Of a DNA stretch of 12,852 nucleotides, positions 1-8,300 are shown in pieces. The stretch comes from Pseudomonadota bacterium. GTDB lineage: Bacteria; Myxococcota_A; UBA796; SXON01. The stretch's first letter is position 1. Every line of letters begins with the position of its first letter. The DNA is taken from contig SXOM01000157.1 of NCBI GenBank assembly GCA_005776735.1, positions 1 to 12,852 of the forward strand, read 5' to 3'. Position numbers and translations under genes: made by a program. Below the pieces are notes generated by a model. It was not told the origin of the DNA and made no database searches. It was given only the letters and a program-made list of their open reading frames with translations.

Positions 1-81
1 GCTCGAGGGCCGCGTCGCCCGCGGTCGCGCGTCGCGCGCCCGCCTCCGCGCGCTTCGGGACGGTCGCGGCGCGACGCCCGA
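1..81. other. Unassigned GC-rich stretch downstream of the minus-strand operon
   Basis: This stretch is very rich in G and C, with short CG-alternating runs such as GCGCGTCGCGCGC near base 28. It follows the stop codon of the minus-strand barrel gene. I see no T-tract terminator, no ribosome binding site and no convincing coding frame. Open frames run through it, but their Arg/Ala/Pro content is what GC-rich DNA gives by chance. It may hold the end of a neighbouring gene that lies outside the window. Confidence 0.4.
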
Positions 82-1551
82 TCAGAACCGGGCGCGCATC
101 ATCAGGTTGAAGCCCAGCGCGTTGCGGACGTTGTCCGCCTCGGGCACGAACTCGTTGGTGCCGTCGTCGTTGGTCTGGAAGTCGGAGAGGTTGTTGTCGA
201 GGGTGTACAACACCTCGCCGACGAGCACCGTCGACGGCGACACGTCCCACTGCAGGCCGGCCACCGTGCTCAGGATCGCCGTGGGCTCCTGGCCGTCGGG
301 CACGTGCGCCTTGTTGCGCTCGTCGTACTGGACGAAGCTCGACGCGCCGGTGGTGTAGGTCGAAGGCAGCTCCCACCCGAGGCCGAGGCTCGGGGTCAGG
401 TGGGCCTTTGGGAACCAATGACCCACGCGGCCGCGGACGTAGAGCTGCGGGGTGGCGGCGAGATCGGGATCCAGCGCGTAGCCCGAGGTGATGCCCGGGA
501 TGTTGAAGACGATGTACGGCAGGTCCTTGTAGACGAAGTCGAGGTTCATCTCGGTGGTGCCGGCGACCAGGAGCGCCTGCACGTCGCCGGCGATGGCCGT
601 CTCGACCGTGGTCTGGTCGTTGGCCTCGGGGTCGATGAGGTTGTGCGTGATGACGTTGACCTCGCCCTGCACGAGGAGGCCGACCCCGTCGAGCTTGCGG
701 TGCGAGATGTAGGTGTCGCGCATGAACTCGGGCGCGTTGCGGTACAGCTTCAGCTCGGAGCTGGAGATGTACTCCAGGTCGGGGTTGGTGCGCACGCTCA
801 CCTGGGCGCTGCCGCCGAGCGCGTTGATGGGGGCGTTGTACAGGGGCGACTGCACGTCGCCCACGTTCGTGAGCTGCCCCTGCTGGAAGTTGCCGATGCC
901 CACCTCGAGCCGGAGGTGCCGCCCGAGCTCGATTCCGCCGCCGGCCAGCCCGCCCCAGTAGGCCTCGTTGTTCTTGTTCCCTTCGGTGTCGGTGTAGTCG
1001 CCGACGGCGGTCTTGGCGCCGACGAAGACGTAGTTTCCGCCGGACTGGTACTGCACCCGCAGGCCGGGCGCCGCGTAGGGATCGAACGCGTAGATGTCGC
1101 GACCGCCCCAGGTGATGTCGTAGCTGTAGCCGAGCCGGAATCGGTTGGCGTCGACCGCGTAGCCGGTCACCGACAGGTTCTGATGCTCGGAGAAGTGCTT
1201 GATGATCCGGATGTAGCTGCCGTCGTCGGCGACGTTGACGCCGGGCTTGCTGTTGGCCACGTCCAGGTACGGCTGCATCCGGAGGACGAACGCCGCTTCG
1301 GTCGTGATGCCCTTGATGAAGCCGTCGTCCTTCTTGTAGAGCACCAGGTGGGTCTGGCTGATGTCGTCGGTGAAGCGACTCTCGTAGTTCTCGAAGAACG
1401 TGGAGTTTCCGCGCTGGACGAAGTTCGCCGCCGGGGAGTACGCCTCGGGACCGGCGAGGACGTTGGTGTCCTCGAGCGCGGTGGTGACCCACGTGTCGAC
1501 GAAGTCACCCGCCTGGGCGGTGGAGGCGAGGAGGAGAAGAACCGAGGTCAT
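82..1551 (-). CDS. Predicted outer-membrane beta-barrel protein, last gene of the nucleotidase operon
   Basis: This 489-residue protein begins with a short signal peptide (MTSVLLLLASTAQA, likely cut before GD, residues 14/15). The rest is a long series of alternating hydrophobic and polar strands rich in Tyr, Gly and Asn, with Asp/Asn-rich turns. It ends in MMRARF, and a terminal Phe in an alternating strand is the usual recognition signal for barrel assembly by BamA. I therefore call it an outer-membrane barrel, but I do not recognise its family or substrate. The ATG at 1551-1549 overlaps the TGA of the upstream lipoprotein gene as ATGA, so translation is probably coupled. The frame stays open upstream to 2655, but that stretch reads as Arg/Pro-rich noise and lies over the lipoprotein gene, so the internal ATG is the start. 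Its position after an OB-fold lipoprotein and a 5'-nucleotidase suggests passage of nucleosides, phosphate or nucleic acid fragments. That role is inference. Confidence 0.85.
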   Translation of the reverse strand: MTSVLLLLASTAQAGDFVDTWVTTALEDTNVLAGPEAYSPAANFVQRGNSTFFENYESRFTDDISQTHLVLYKKDDGFIKGITTEAAFVLRMQPYLDVANSKPGVNVADDGSYIRIIKHFSEHQNLSVTGYAVDANRFRLGYSYDITWGGRDIYAFDPYAAPGLRVQYQSGGNYVFVGAKTAVGDYTDTEGNKNNEAYWGGLAGGGIELGRHLRLEVGIGNFQQGQLTNVGDVQSPLYNAPINALGGSAQVSVRTNPDLEYISSSELKLYRNAPEFMRDTYISHRKLDGVGLLVQGEVNVITHNLIDPEANDQTTVETAIAGDVQALLVAGTTEMNLDFVYKDLPYIVFNIPGITSGYALDPDLAATPQLYVRGRVGHWFPKAHLTPSLGLGWELPSTYTTGASSFVQYDERNKAHVPDGQEPTAILSTVAGLQWDVSPSTVLVGEVLYTLDNNLSDFQTNDDGTNEFVPEADNVRNALGFNLMMRARF

Positions 1552-2615
1552 GGCTGGCCCTTGGGCGAGCGAGTGCCCGCGCCGATGTCGGAGGCGTCGA
1601 GGATGGTGAAGATCCACTTGCCGTAGACCTCCTTGAGCATCCCTTCGACGTGGGAGAGGGTCTCGCCGGCGTGGTCCGGCGGGAAGTAGTCGGGCACGGT
1701 GGCGCCGGACTCGGCGTAGAGGGTGCACGCGCCGAGGGTGAGGGGCCACTGGCCGTACTCGAGGTAGTCGGCGTAGGCCTCGGAGTCCGCCGTGAAGGTG
1801 TCGGGCACGACCGCGCTCTCGGCGCGGACGCGGCTGCCCTCCAGCGCCTCCATCGCGTTGTCGTCGCACGCGGTGCTCTCGGTGAGCACCACCGCTGCGG
1901 GGGGCGTCAACGACGCGCCGTCGACGACGTGGAGCGTCGGGAAGTTGAGCTGGGTGGCGGCCAGGTACTCGCTGTTCTGGCCGTTGAGCTCGTCCAGGCG
2001 CGCGCCGAGGACGATCTCCTCGGGCGGCTTCTGGAAGGTGTAGACGTACAGGCCGGAGAATCCCCCGGGCGCAGTACCCAGGTCGCTCACCCAGAAGCCG
2101 GCCGCGTTGGTCCCCGTCACCACCACCTCGCGGTCGGCGAGCCGGAGTTCGGCGAACTCGCCGTCGAGCTGGTTGGTCTCGTGGTTGTCGGTGGTCTGCA
2201 TCTCGGGGATGGTCGGTCGTTCGAACCAGATGGCGCCGCTGACGCCGGCCGACCAGGACGGGGTGCGTCCGTCGGTCACGTCCTCGTCCGTGGCCCAGAT
2301 CCGGGTGGGGCCGAAGCCCGCTTCGACCGCGACCGCGCCGGTCCAGACGCCGTCGGCCACGTCGATCCGCGTGACGTCGCCCAGGCGGCCGGGGCGCACG
2401 TCGAGAGACAACTCGCCGTCGAAGTCGTAGGCTTCGCCCTGCACATCGTAGGTGCTGACCGTGAGCGTGAACGCCTGCGCAGCGGGCGAGAAGGCGAGCG
2501 GCGCGGCTTCGGTGCCGACCACCGCGTCGGCGGCGAGGTCGACGTGGATGAACGTCGGCTCGACGCGCACCCGCTCGGGGAGGTCGCCGCAGGCGGCGAG
2601 GAGGAGGGGGAGCAT
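1548..2615 (-). CDS. Lipoprotein with Ig-like and two OB-fold-like segments
   Basis: This 355-residue protein starts MLPLLLAAC, with a lipobox LAAC and lipidated Cys at residue 9, a very short signal. Residues about 48-110 look like an Ig-type beta-sandwich (AVAVEAGFGPTRIWATD). Residues about 163-230 contain GFWVSD, FSGLYVYTF and VLGARLDELNGQNSEYLAATQL. These match the 'GFfvqD...sGifVy...v..Gd.V.v.G.v.ey.g.tqi' pattern of OB-fold domains found with extracellular nucleases of the ExeM/YhcR type. Residues about 254-345 (ALEGSRVRAESAVV ... GKWIFTILD) resemble the second OB-fold of such proteins, where EGxxVR is typical. No endonuclease catalytic motif is visible, so a binding or accessory role is more likely than cleavage. 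The ATG overlaps the upstream nucleotidase stop by one base (TGATG), and its own TGA overlaps the barrel start (ATGA). The OB assignment rests on pattern recognition. The protein could be another beta-rich lipoprotein. Confidence 0.8.
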   Translation of the reverse strand: MLPLLLAACGDLPERVRVEPTFIHVDLAADAVVGTEAAPLAFSPAAQAFTLTVSTYDVQGEAYDFDGELSLDVRPGRLGDVTRIDVADGVWTGAVAVEAGFGPTRIWATDEDVTDGRTPSWSAGVSGAIWFERPTIPEMQTTDNHETNQLDGEFAELRLADREVVVTGTNAAGFWVSDLGTAPGGFSGLYVYTFQKPPEEIVLGARLDELNGQNSEYLAATQLNFPTLHVVDGASLTPPAAVVLTESTACDDNAMEALEGSRVRAESAVVPDTFTADSEAYADYLEYGQWPLTLGACTLYAESGATVPDYFPPDHAGETLSHVEGMLKEVYGKWIFTILDASDIGAGTRSPKGQP

Positions 2616-4294
2616 CAGTACACCGCCAGGATGCGGCCGTCTTCTTCGGCGACACCCGCCTGGGGCAGGGTCCGGGCCGAGGAGATCGCGGACTTCACGA
2701 CGTCGCGGATCGAGATTCCCGTGTCGACCTGCGTCGTGTTGCGCTCCAGCACCTCGAAGCCCGAGCCGCCGTGCGCGATGTAGTTGTTGGTCGCCAGCTC
2801 GTAGGTGCCGTCCTGGTCGAGCGGTGCGCCGTTGATGTAGATGTCCTGCGCCACGGCGTCGGCGCAGTTCATCGTGAACCGGATGCCGGCGACCTGCACC
2901 TGGGACTGGCAGCCGCGCTCGGTGCTGCGTGCCGTCGCGTAGTCGAGGAGCTCCTGCACCTCGCGGCCCGACAGGAACATCGTCGTGATGGTGTTGTCGA
3001 ACGGCATCGAGTTGTAGAGCGTGTCCAGCGTGATGTCGCCCGCCGGGATGTCGGCGCGGATGCCGAGCGTGTTGGTGAGGGCGATCTCGGTCTCCACGCC
3101 CGGGTACAGGCGCATTGCCTCGGCGCTGAGGTTGCCGAGCATCGAGTCGCCGCCCCCGTCGCCGTAGCGGGTGAGCTCCGACTCGGCGTAGCCGATCACC
3201 TGGTCGAGGTTCAGCTCGTAGTCGAGCTGCTCCTTGTACTCGATGAGCATCTCGGCGACGGCAGGGTCCTCCGGCACGGTGTTGTCCACCGGGAAGAGGG
3301 TGTAGTCGTGCGACAGCACCTCGCCATCCTGGACGACGACGTCGAATCGGCCGACGAACTTCGCGAACGCGCCGCTGTGCACCACCGGGATGCGCTTGCC
3401 CGTCGCCTCGTTGGTGACCACCAGCGGCGGGTCGAGCGCGATGTGGTGGTGGCCGCCGAGGATGATGTCGATGTCCGAGTACAGTCGGGCGTTCTCGATG
3501 TCGTCGTCGAGGCCGAGGTGGGAGAGCACGACGATGAGGTCGGCGCCCTGGGCCCGGAGCTTCGCGGCTTCGTCCGGAATTGCGGCCGCCGGCTCGATCA
3601 CCCGGATGCCCATGCTGTTGGACTGGTCGTAAATCGAATTGAGCGAGCTGATGTTCCCCATCCCGATCACGCCGACCCGGACGCCGTCGAGCTCGTACAT
3701 CGTGCTCGGGAGGACGAGATCCTCCAGTTCGGTCGCGAACGGCAGGTCGCTGCCGGCGAAGTCGTAGTTGGCCGCGAGCAGGTCGAACGTGGCCCAGGTG
3801 GCCCCCTGCGTGGCCAGGTTCGAAGCGCCTTTGTCGAATTCGTGATTGGCAACCACGGCGCCGTCGAGCCCGGCGAGGCTCAGCCCGCGAAACTCCGCTT
3901 CCCCCGAGAACTCGTTGAAGACCACCGCGCCCTGGAAGCAGTCGCCGCTGTCGAGGTGGAGCACCCGGCCGGAGCGCGCCCGCTCCCGCTTGAGCAGGTA
4001 CGACATCTCCGCCAGTCCGCCGTAGGGGCCCAGACCGTCCTGCAGGCCCAGCTCGTTGTCGGTGAACGAGGGGGTGAACTCGTACTCGTAGAGTCGGCTG
4101 TGGATGTCGCTGGTGTGCAGGAACGTCAGGTGCACCGGCTGACCGGTCACGTCCGCACCGTCGCCATCCTGGGCCAGGGGGACGCAGGCGACGAGCACCA
4201 TCCACGAAAGCGCGGTCACGGCGGGGAGCCCCGGAGAGGGGCGCGCACTACTCCATGGCGGGAATCTCGGCAAGGAGCGTGCCCCCTTCGTCAC
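2615..4294 (-). CDS. UshA-family 5'-nucleotidase/metallophosphoesterase, predicted lipoprotein
   Basis: This is a periplasmic or surface hydrolase that should remove the 5' phosphate from nucleotides, or cleave nucleotide sugars or 2',3'-cyclic nucleotides. Numbering from the GTG at 4294 (559 residues), the two-metal site is complete: D63/H65 (TSDIH), D118 (SGDCF), N150-H151 (NHEFD), H259 (LSHLG) and H282/H284 (GGHHH). The C-terminal substrate domain shows GNLSAEAM (387-394), the Arg of LGIRADIPAG (R413), SMPFDN (429-434) and NNYIAHGGSGF (503-513), whose Phe is in the place of the base-stacking Phe of UshA. Length is normal for the family. A hydrophobic stretch ends in LVAC (C37), indicating a lipoprotein rather than the soluble form of E. 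coli. The start is uncertain. A GTG at 4219 would give an 11-residue signal much like its neighbours, and a TTG at 4273 follows a G-rich run. The gene heads an operon with the OB-fold lipoprotein and the barrel. Confidence 0.92.
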   Translation of the reverse strand: MTKGARSLPRFPPWSSARPSPGLPAVTALSWMVLVACVPLAQDGDGADVTGQPVHLTFLHTSDIHSRLYEYEFTPSFTDNELGLQDGLGPYGGLAEMSYLLKRERARSGRVLHLDSGDCFQGAVVFNEFSGEAEFRGLSLAGLDGAVVANHEFDKGASNLATQGATWATFDLLAANYDFAGSDLPFATELEDLVLPSTMYELDGVRVGVIGMGNISSLNSIYDQSNSMGIRVIEPAAAIPDEAAKLRAQGADLIVVLSHLGLDDDIENARLYSDIDIILGGHHHIALDPPLVVTNEATGKRIPVVHSGAFAKFVGRFDVVVQDGEVLSHDYTLFPVDNTVPEDPAVAEMLIEYKEQLDYELNLDQVIGYAESELTRYGDGGGDSMLGNLSAEAMRLYPGVETEIALTNTLGIRADIPAGDITLDTLYNSMPFDNTITTMFLSGREVQELLDYATARSTERGCQSQVQVAGIRFTMNCADAVAQDIYINGAPLDQDGTYELATNNYIAHGGSGFEVLERNTTQVDTGISIRDVVKSAISSARTLPQAGVAEEDGRILAVY

Positions 4295-4297
4295 CCG

Positions 4298-4318
4298 GCT
4301 GTCAAGGCGGTTGACAGC
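4298..4318. promoter_or_regulatory. Perfect palindrome between the divergent operons, likely operator
   Basis: The arms GCTGTCAA and TTGACAGC are exact inverted copies (8 bp) around a 5-base spacer GGCGG. Each arm contains TTGACA reading outward, so the palindrome would carry back-to-back -35 elements. The plus-strand copy (4311-4316) is a perfect consensus -35. The minus-strand copy (4305-4300) lacks a good -10 at the proper distance. No T-run follows and both flanking genes start here, so a protein-binding operator is more likely than a terminator. The binding protein is unknown. Confidence 0.55.
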
Positions 4319-4340
4319 GGCCCTTCCGCCGTGTTCTATG
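4311..4340 (+). promoter_or_regulatory. Predicted sigma-70 promoter of the plus-strand operon
   Basis: A consensus -35 TTGACA lies at 4311-4316. The -10 is weaker: either TTCTAT at 4334-4339 (17-base spacing) or TCTATG at 4335-4340 (18-base spacing), the latter with an upstream TG as in extended -10 elements. Transcription would start near 4346, about 20 bases before the ATG at 4366. The -35 forms one arm of the palindrome, so a bound regulator would block polymerase. Confidence 0.45.
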
Positions 4341-4365
4341 GCGGCGTTTCCAGAGGCCGAGGACC

Positions 4366-5358
4366 ATGTGGCTGCTCTCCCTGCTCGCCACGCTCCCGAC
4401 CGCCGACGCGGCCGGGTTCCAGATCAAGACGATGCGAGCGCCACTCTCGGCGGTCGAGGTCGAGCGTCCGCTCGTCATCGGCAAGGGGTGGCTCGAGCTC
4501 GGTCTGGGCTACGATCACAAGGAAGCTGACGGCGCCTGGACGGCGGACGGGCAGGCGCTCCAGTGGTCGGGCGCGCGTTGGCTCTACACCACCGAGCGCC
4601 TGTCGGTGCGCTACGGCATCAGCCGATCAGGCGAGCTGTACTGGGACGTGCCGTTCCACTACGTACGCCTCACCAACGACGACCTGGGCACCGACACGTC
4701 GAGCTTCGGCATCGGGGAGCCTCGCTTCGGCTGGAAGCTGGAGCTGTTCAACCGGGCCATCCCCACGACCTCGCTCATCGTCGACCTGCAGTACAAGATG
4801 CCCACGGGCACCGAGGCCGCGGGCACCTACGTCGGCGGCCCGAACACCGTCGTCGGCTTCCCCATGAGCACGGGTCAGGCCGACCTCGCGGGGTTCGTCC
4901 GGGGAAAGCAGCAGTTCGGACCGTTCGCGTTGGCCGGCTCCGTCGGGTACGTCCACCGGTTCTCGGGCGTCTCGCAGTTCGTCGTCGAGGTCTCGGAGTA
5001 CCAGTTCTCCGGGCGCTTCAAGCCGGGAAGCGAGATCCGCGCGGAGCTGTCCCCGATGTTGCAGCTCGGTCCGGTGGCCCTCCATGGGGACGCCGTGTTC
5101 CGCCAGTGGTTCTCGGCTTCGCTGGGCACGACCGCGGGAGGCTTCTTCGTCGACGAGAACCTCGACGTGGTCGAGGGCTCCGACGGCTGGTCGTTCGACG
5201 CGGGCGGCGGGGTGGTGGTCAACGCCACCCGCGGCGTCGACATCCTCGCGTCGGCCATGGTGCCGATCCGAGGTGAAGACCTCTACTTCTTCCCGCTCGA
5301 GGGCATCTCGCCCACGCGCGGGGTCACGTTCAGCACCAGCGTGGAGCTCCGGTACTAA
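4366..5358 (+). CDS. Outer-membrane beta-barrel protein, MetA-pathway/transporter-like
   Basis: This 330-residue protein has a short signal peptide (MWLLSLLATLPTADA, cleavage near residue 15/16) followed by amphipathic strands throughout. It ends in VELRY, a typical barrel-terminal strand with an aromatic last residue. The series YGIS (83-86), GIGEPRFGWK (115-124) and YKMPTGTE (143-150) matches the 'yGlt ... GlGDl.lglk ... klPtGd' pattern of the PF13557 family (MetA-pathway of phenol degradation, putative outer-membrane proteins). That family name does not establish a phenol substrate. The start is the ATG after AGAGG (4352-4356, 9-base gap). It is the first gene of the plus-strand operon, and its TAA is one base from the ATG of the peptidase fusion. 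It may be a channel or a partner for that protein. The barrel fold is likely; the substrate is unknown. Confidence 0.85.
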   Translation: MWLLSLLATLPTADAAGFQIKTMRAPLSAVEVERPLVIGKGWLELGLGYDHKEADGAWTADGQALQWSGARWLYTTERLSVRYGISRSGELYWDVPFHYVRLTNDDLGTDTSSFGIGEPRFGWKLELFNRAIPTTSLIVDLQYKMPTGTEAAGTYVGGPNTVVGFPMSTGQADLAGFVRGKQQFGPFALAGSVGYVHRFSGVSQFVVEVSEYQFSGRFKPGSEIRAELSPMLQLGPVALHGDAVFRQWFSASLGTTAGGFFVDENLDVVEGSDGWSFDAGGGVVVNATRGVDILASAMVPIRGEDLYFFPLEGISPTRGVTFSTSVELRY

Positions 5359-5359
5359 G

Positions 5360-8300
5360 ATGTGGCGCTCCCTCCTGCTGACCGCAGTCCTCCTCGCGCC
5401 GGCCCCGGCGCTCGCCAAGAACGTCTTCGAGCAGAACCACCCCGACCTGGTGTGGCACTCGATCGAGACCGAGCACTTCGTCGTCCACTACCCGGAGAGC
5501 CGGCGGAAAGAGGGCAACGAACACTACCTCACCGCCAAGTGGACGGCCCAGCGCTCGGCGAAGATCGCCGAGGAGATGTTCCCGCGCATGTGCGCGGAGT
5601 TCAACTACTACCTCAAGGAGCGCGTCCACATCGTCATCCTGAACCAGGGTGACGATCTCGAGGGCTTCACCGTGCCCCAGTGGGACTGGATCGAGGTCAG
5701 CGCCAACCCGGGGAGCGACTTCTACCGCATGCGCTCGCGCATGGACTGGCTGCCCGACGTGCTCGTGCACGAGTTCGCGCACGTCGTCTCGCTCAAGGCG
5801 CAGGGCACCTTCGCGGAAGGGAGCCAGGCGGTCAGCATCGGCGTCCTCTACAACGAAGGTGTGGGCAACACGATGTCGGGCGGCGAGCTCCTCATCGGGA
5901 ACAACGAGCCCTGGTACTGGACCGAGGGCGGCGCGGAGTACTGGTCGGACCAGTCCGGCTACAACTGGTGGACGCCGGCCCGCGACCGCACCATTCGGAT
6001 GAGCGTGATCGAGGACCGGCTCTTGAGCTGGGACGAGTGGAAGACCGTCCAGCAGAACCACGGCTGGATGGACGGCGAGCGGGGATACCAGCAGGGCTAC
6101 AGCTTCGGCCTCTACCTGCGCGAACGTTTCGGCAACGAGACGTACAACAACTTCGCGCTCGAGAACCAGAAGGGGTTCATCTACGACTGGAACGACCACC
6201 TCGAGACGGTCACCGGCGTGCCCGGTCCCCAGCTCTACGACGAGTGGCGGGCGTGGGTCACCGAGAAGTACACCTCGCGCTACGCCGCGCTCAAGGCGGA
6301 GGGGGAGACCGCCCACCGCGAGCTCGCGTTGGAAGAGTACGACTGGGAGTACACCGACCCGGATGGCCGTGACGCGTTCTACGACCCCCGCTACGTCCGG
6401 AAGACGGGCGTCACCGGGCCGCTCCTCGCCCGACGCGAGCGCGAACGCAAGAAGGAGGGCACGGGCCGCTACGGCATGAACCCGAAGTTCTCCGACGACG
6501 GGAAGTGGTTCGGCGCCAGCAACGGCTGGGCCGTCGAGCTTTCCCCCATCGGCGAAGCGTCGTTGTCGGCGCTCTCGGGCCGGGTGCACGGCGACGCCGG
6601 TGTCGACGCGAAGCTGGCCAAGCAGAGCGTGGCCGCTGGCAGCCCCGCCGGCTTCGGGCACGACTGGGACTTCGTGCCCGGTCAGTCGGCGATCGTGATG
6701 GTCGGAAACGAGCACCTCCTGCAGGACGCCGCGCTCGGCAACCAGCTGTTCGGAGCGCGCGCCGAAACCGACGGATACGACTGGAAGCAGCTTGTGTATC
6801 TGCCCTTGGACGCCAAGGAGCAGAAGGAGGGCAACCTCACCTGGACCGGCCAGAAGCCGCTGAAGATCCTCGGTACCGAGTACACCCGGCTCCCCGAGGG
6901 GGCGTACCTCATCCCCAACACCGAGCGCGGTGTCGACCCGAGCGTCTCCCCCGACGGCAGGCGCATCGCGTACTTCGAGTACACCGACGGTACGCTGAAC
7001 CTGGTCACCATCAACATCGACGGGTCCGAAAAGAAGGCGCTCACCGACTTCGAGGATGGGACCTGGTTCCAGCGGGTCGACTGGTCGCCCGATGGCAAGA
7101 CGCTCGCGGTCGCCGTTTTTCGGCAGTTCCAGCAGGATATCTACCTGATGGACGCGGACGGCGGTAACCTGCGGGCGTTGATGTTCGACCGTTGGGAAGA
7201 CGGCGACCCGGAGTGGACCCGCGACGGCGATCTCCTCTTCAACTCCGACCGCAGCGGCATCATGCAGGTGCACCGCTGGGACCACGAGACCGGGAAGATC
7301 CACCAGCTCACCAACACCATCGGCGGAGCCGAAGCCCCCGCCGAGTCGCCGTCCGGCGGCCTGGTGTACCTGGCCTACCACGCCAACGGCTACAAGGTCG
7401 AAGGCATGAGCAAGGCCGACTTCCTCATGAAGGACGTCACGGCCGAGTTCGTCACCGAGCCCGACGCGGCCGCGGTCACGGCGGCGTGGGGGTTCCGTGA
7501 GGACCTCAGCGCCTACCAGCCCGTGCCCTACAAGGCGCCGTTGATGTCGCTGAGCGGGGTGCCGCTCATCCGCATCACCAACGACGCTCGCGATGACCTC
7601 TCGCTGCAGGCGGGCGGCGCGATGTTCGTCCAGGACTTCGTCGAGAACCACTTCCTGTACAGCGAAGCGCTCGTCGGCGAAGACTGGTCGGCGCGGCTCC
7701 AGTATGCGTACCAGGGCTGGTACCCGAACTTCTTCCTCGGCGTCATCGGCGGCGAGGCGAAGTTCCCGTTCGGCTACCTCCTCGACGACGACGACGACCT
7801 GACCACCGCCGGTGATCAGGGCGTCTTCCAGGGCAAGAACCAGCAGTTCTACCTGTACGGCCTCGGTGGCGCGGACTATCCGTGGAACCGCTTCCACCAC
7901 ACGAGCCTGCTCGGCGTCGCCCGCGCGTTCGGCTTCCGCGGCACCGCCGACGTGGACTACGAGCCCTACGTCGTCGGCGGCGAGCTGAGCCTCACCCACA
8001 GCATCTCGAGCTTCGGCACGACCTACGCCACGGGAGCGAATCTCCGCGGTGGCCGGTTCATCGACCTGACGTACACCTACGGCTACTCCGACATCGTCTA
8101 CGAGCCGTACGGCGGCCGCACGGTCGACGACGGCGAGCTGCTGGACGACTACACCTTCAACAAGGGCGAGCTGCGCTGGGTCGAACAGATCCCAGTCCCG
8201 GACTGGGGCGGCATCCTCACCGAGGCCAACAAGTACCGCCACACCATCCAGATCGACATCGCGGGCGGGTTCATCGACCGCAACGTCGACCGCAACGACG

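Noticed and set aside
304..1626. 440-codon open frame on the plus strand
   Set aside because: Val/Gly/Asp-rich antisense of the barrel gene. It has no motif and crosses the boundary of two coupled minus-strand genes.
1552..2655. Upstream extension of the minus-strand barrel frame to 2655
   Set aside because: The extension is Arg/Pro-rich and lies over the OB-fold lipoprotein gene. The ATG at 1551 gives a signal peptide and an ATGA overlap.
2771..4867. 698-codon open frame on the plus strand
   Set aside because: It is antisense to the nucleotidase, whose active-site motifs are complete, and then runs out of frame through the divergent barrel gene.
5084..5359. Upstream extension of the peptidase fusion frame to an ATG at 5084
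   Set aside because: Those 92 codons are Ser/Arg/Ala noise overlapping the previous gene. The ATG at 5360 begins a clear signal peptide one base after the TAA of that gene.
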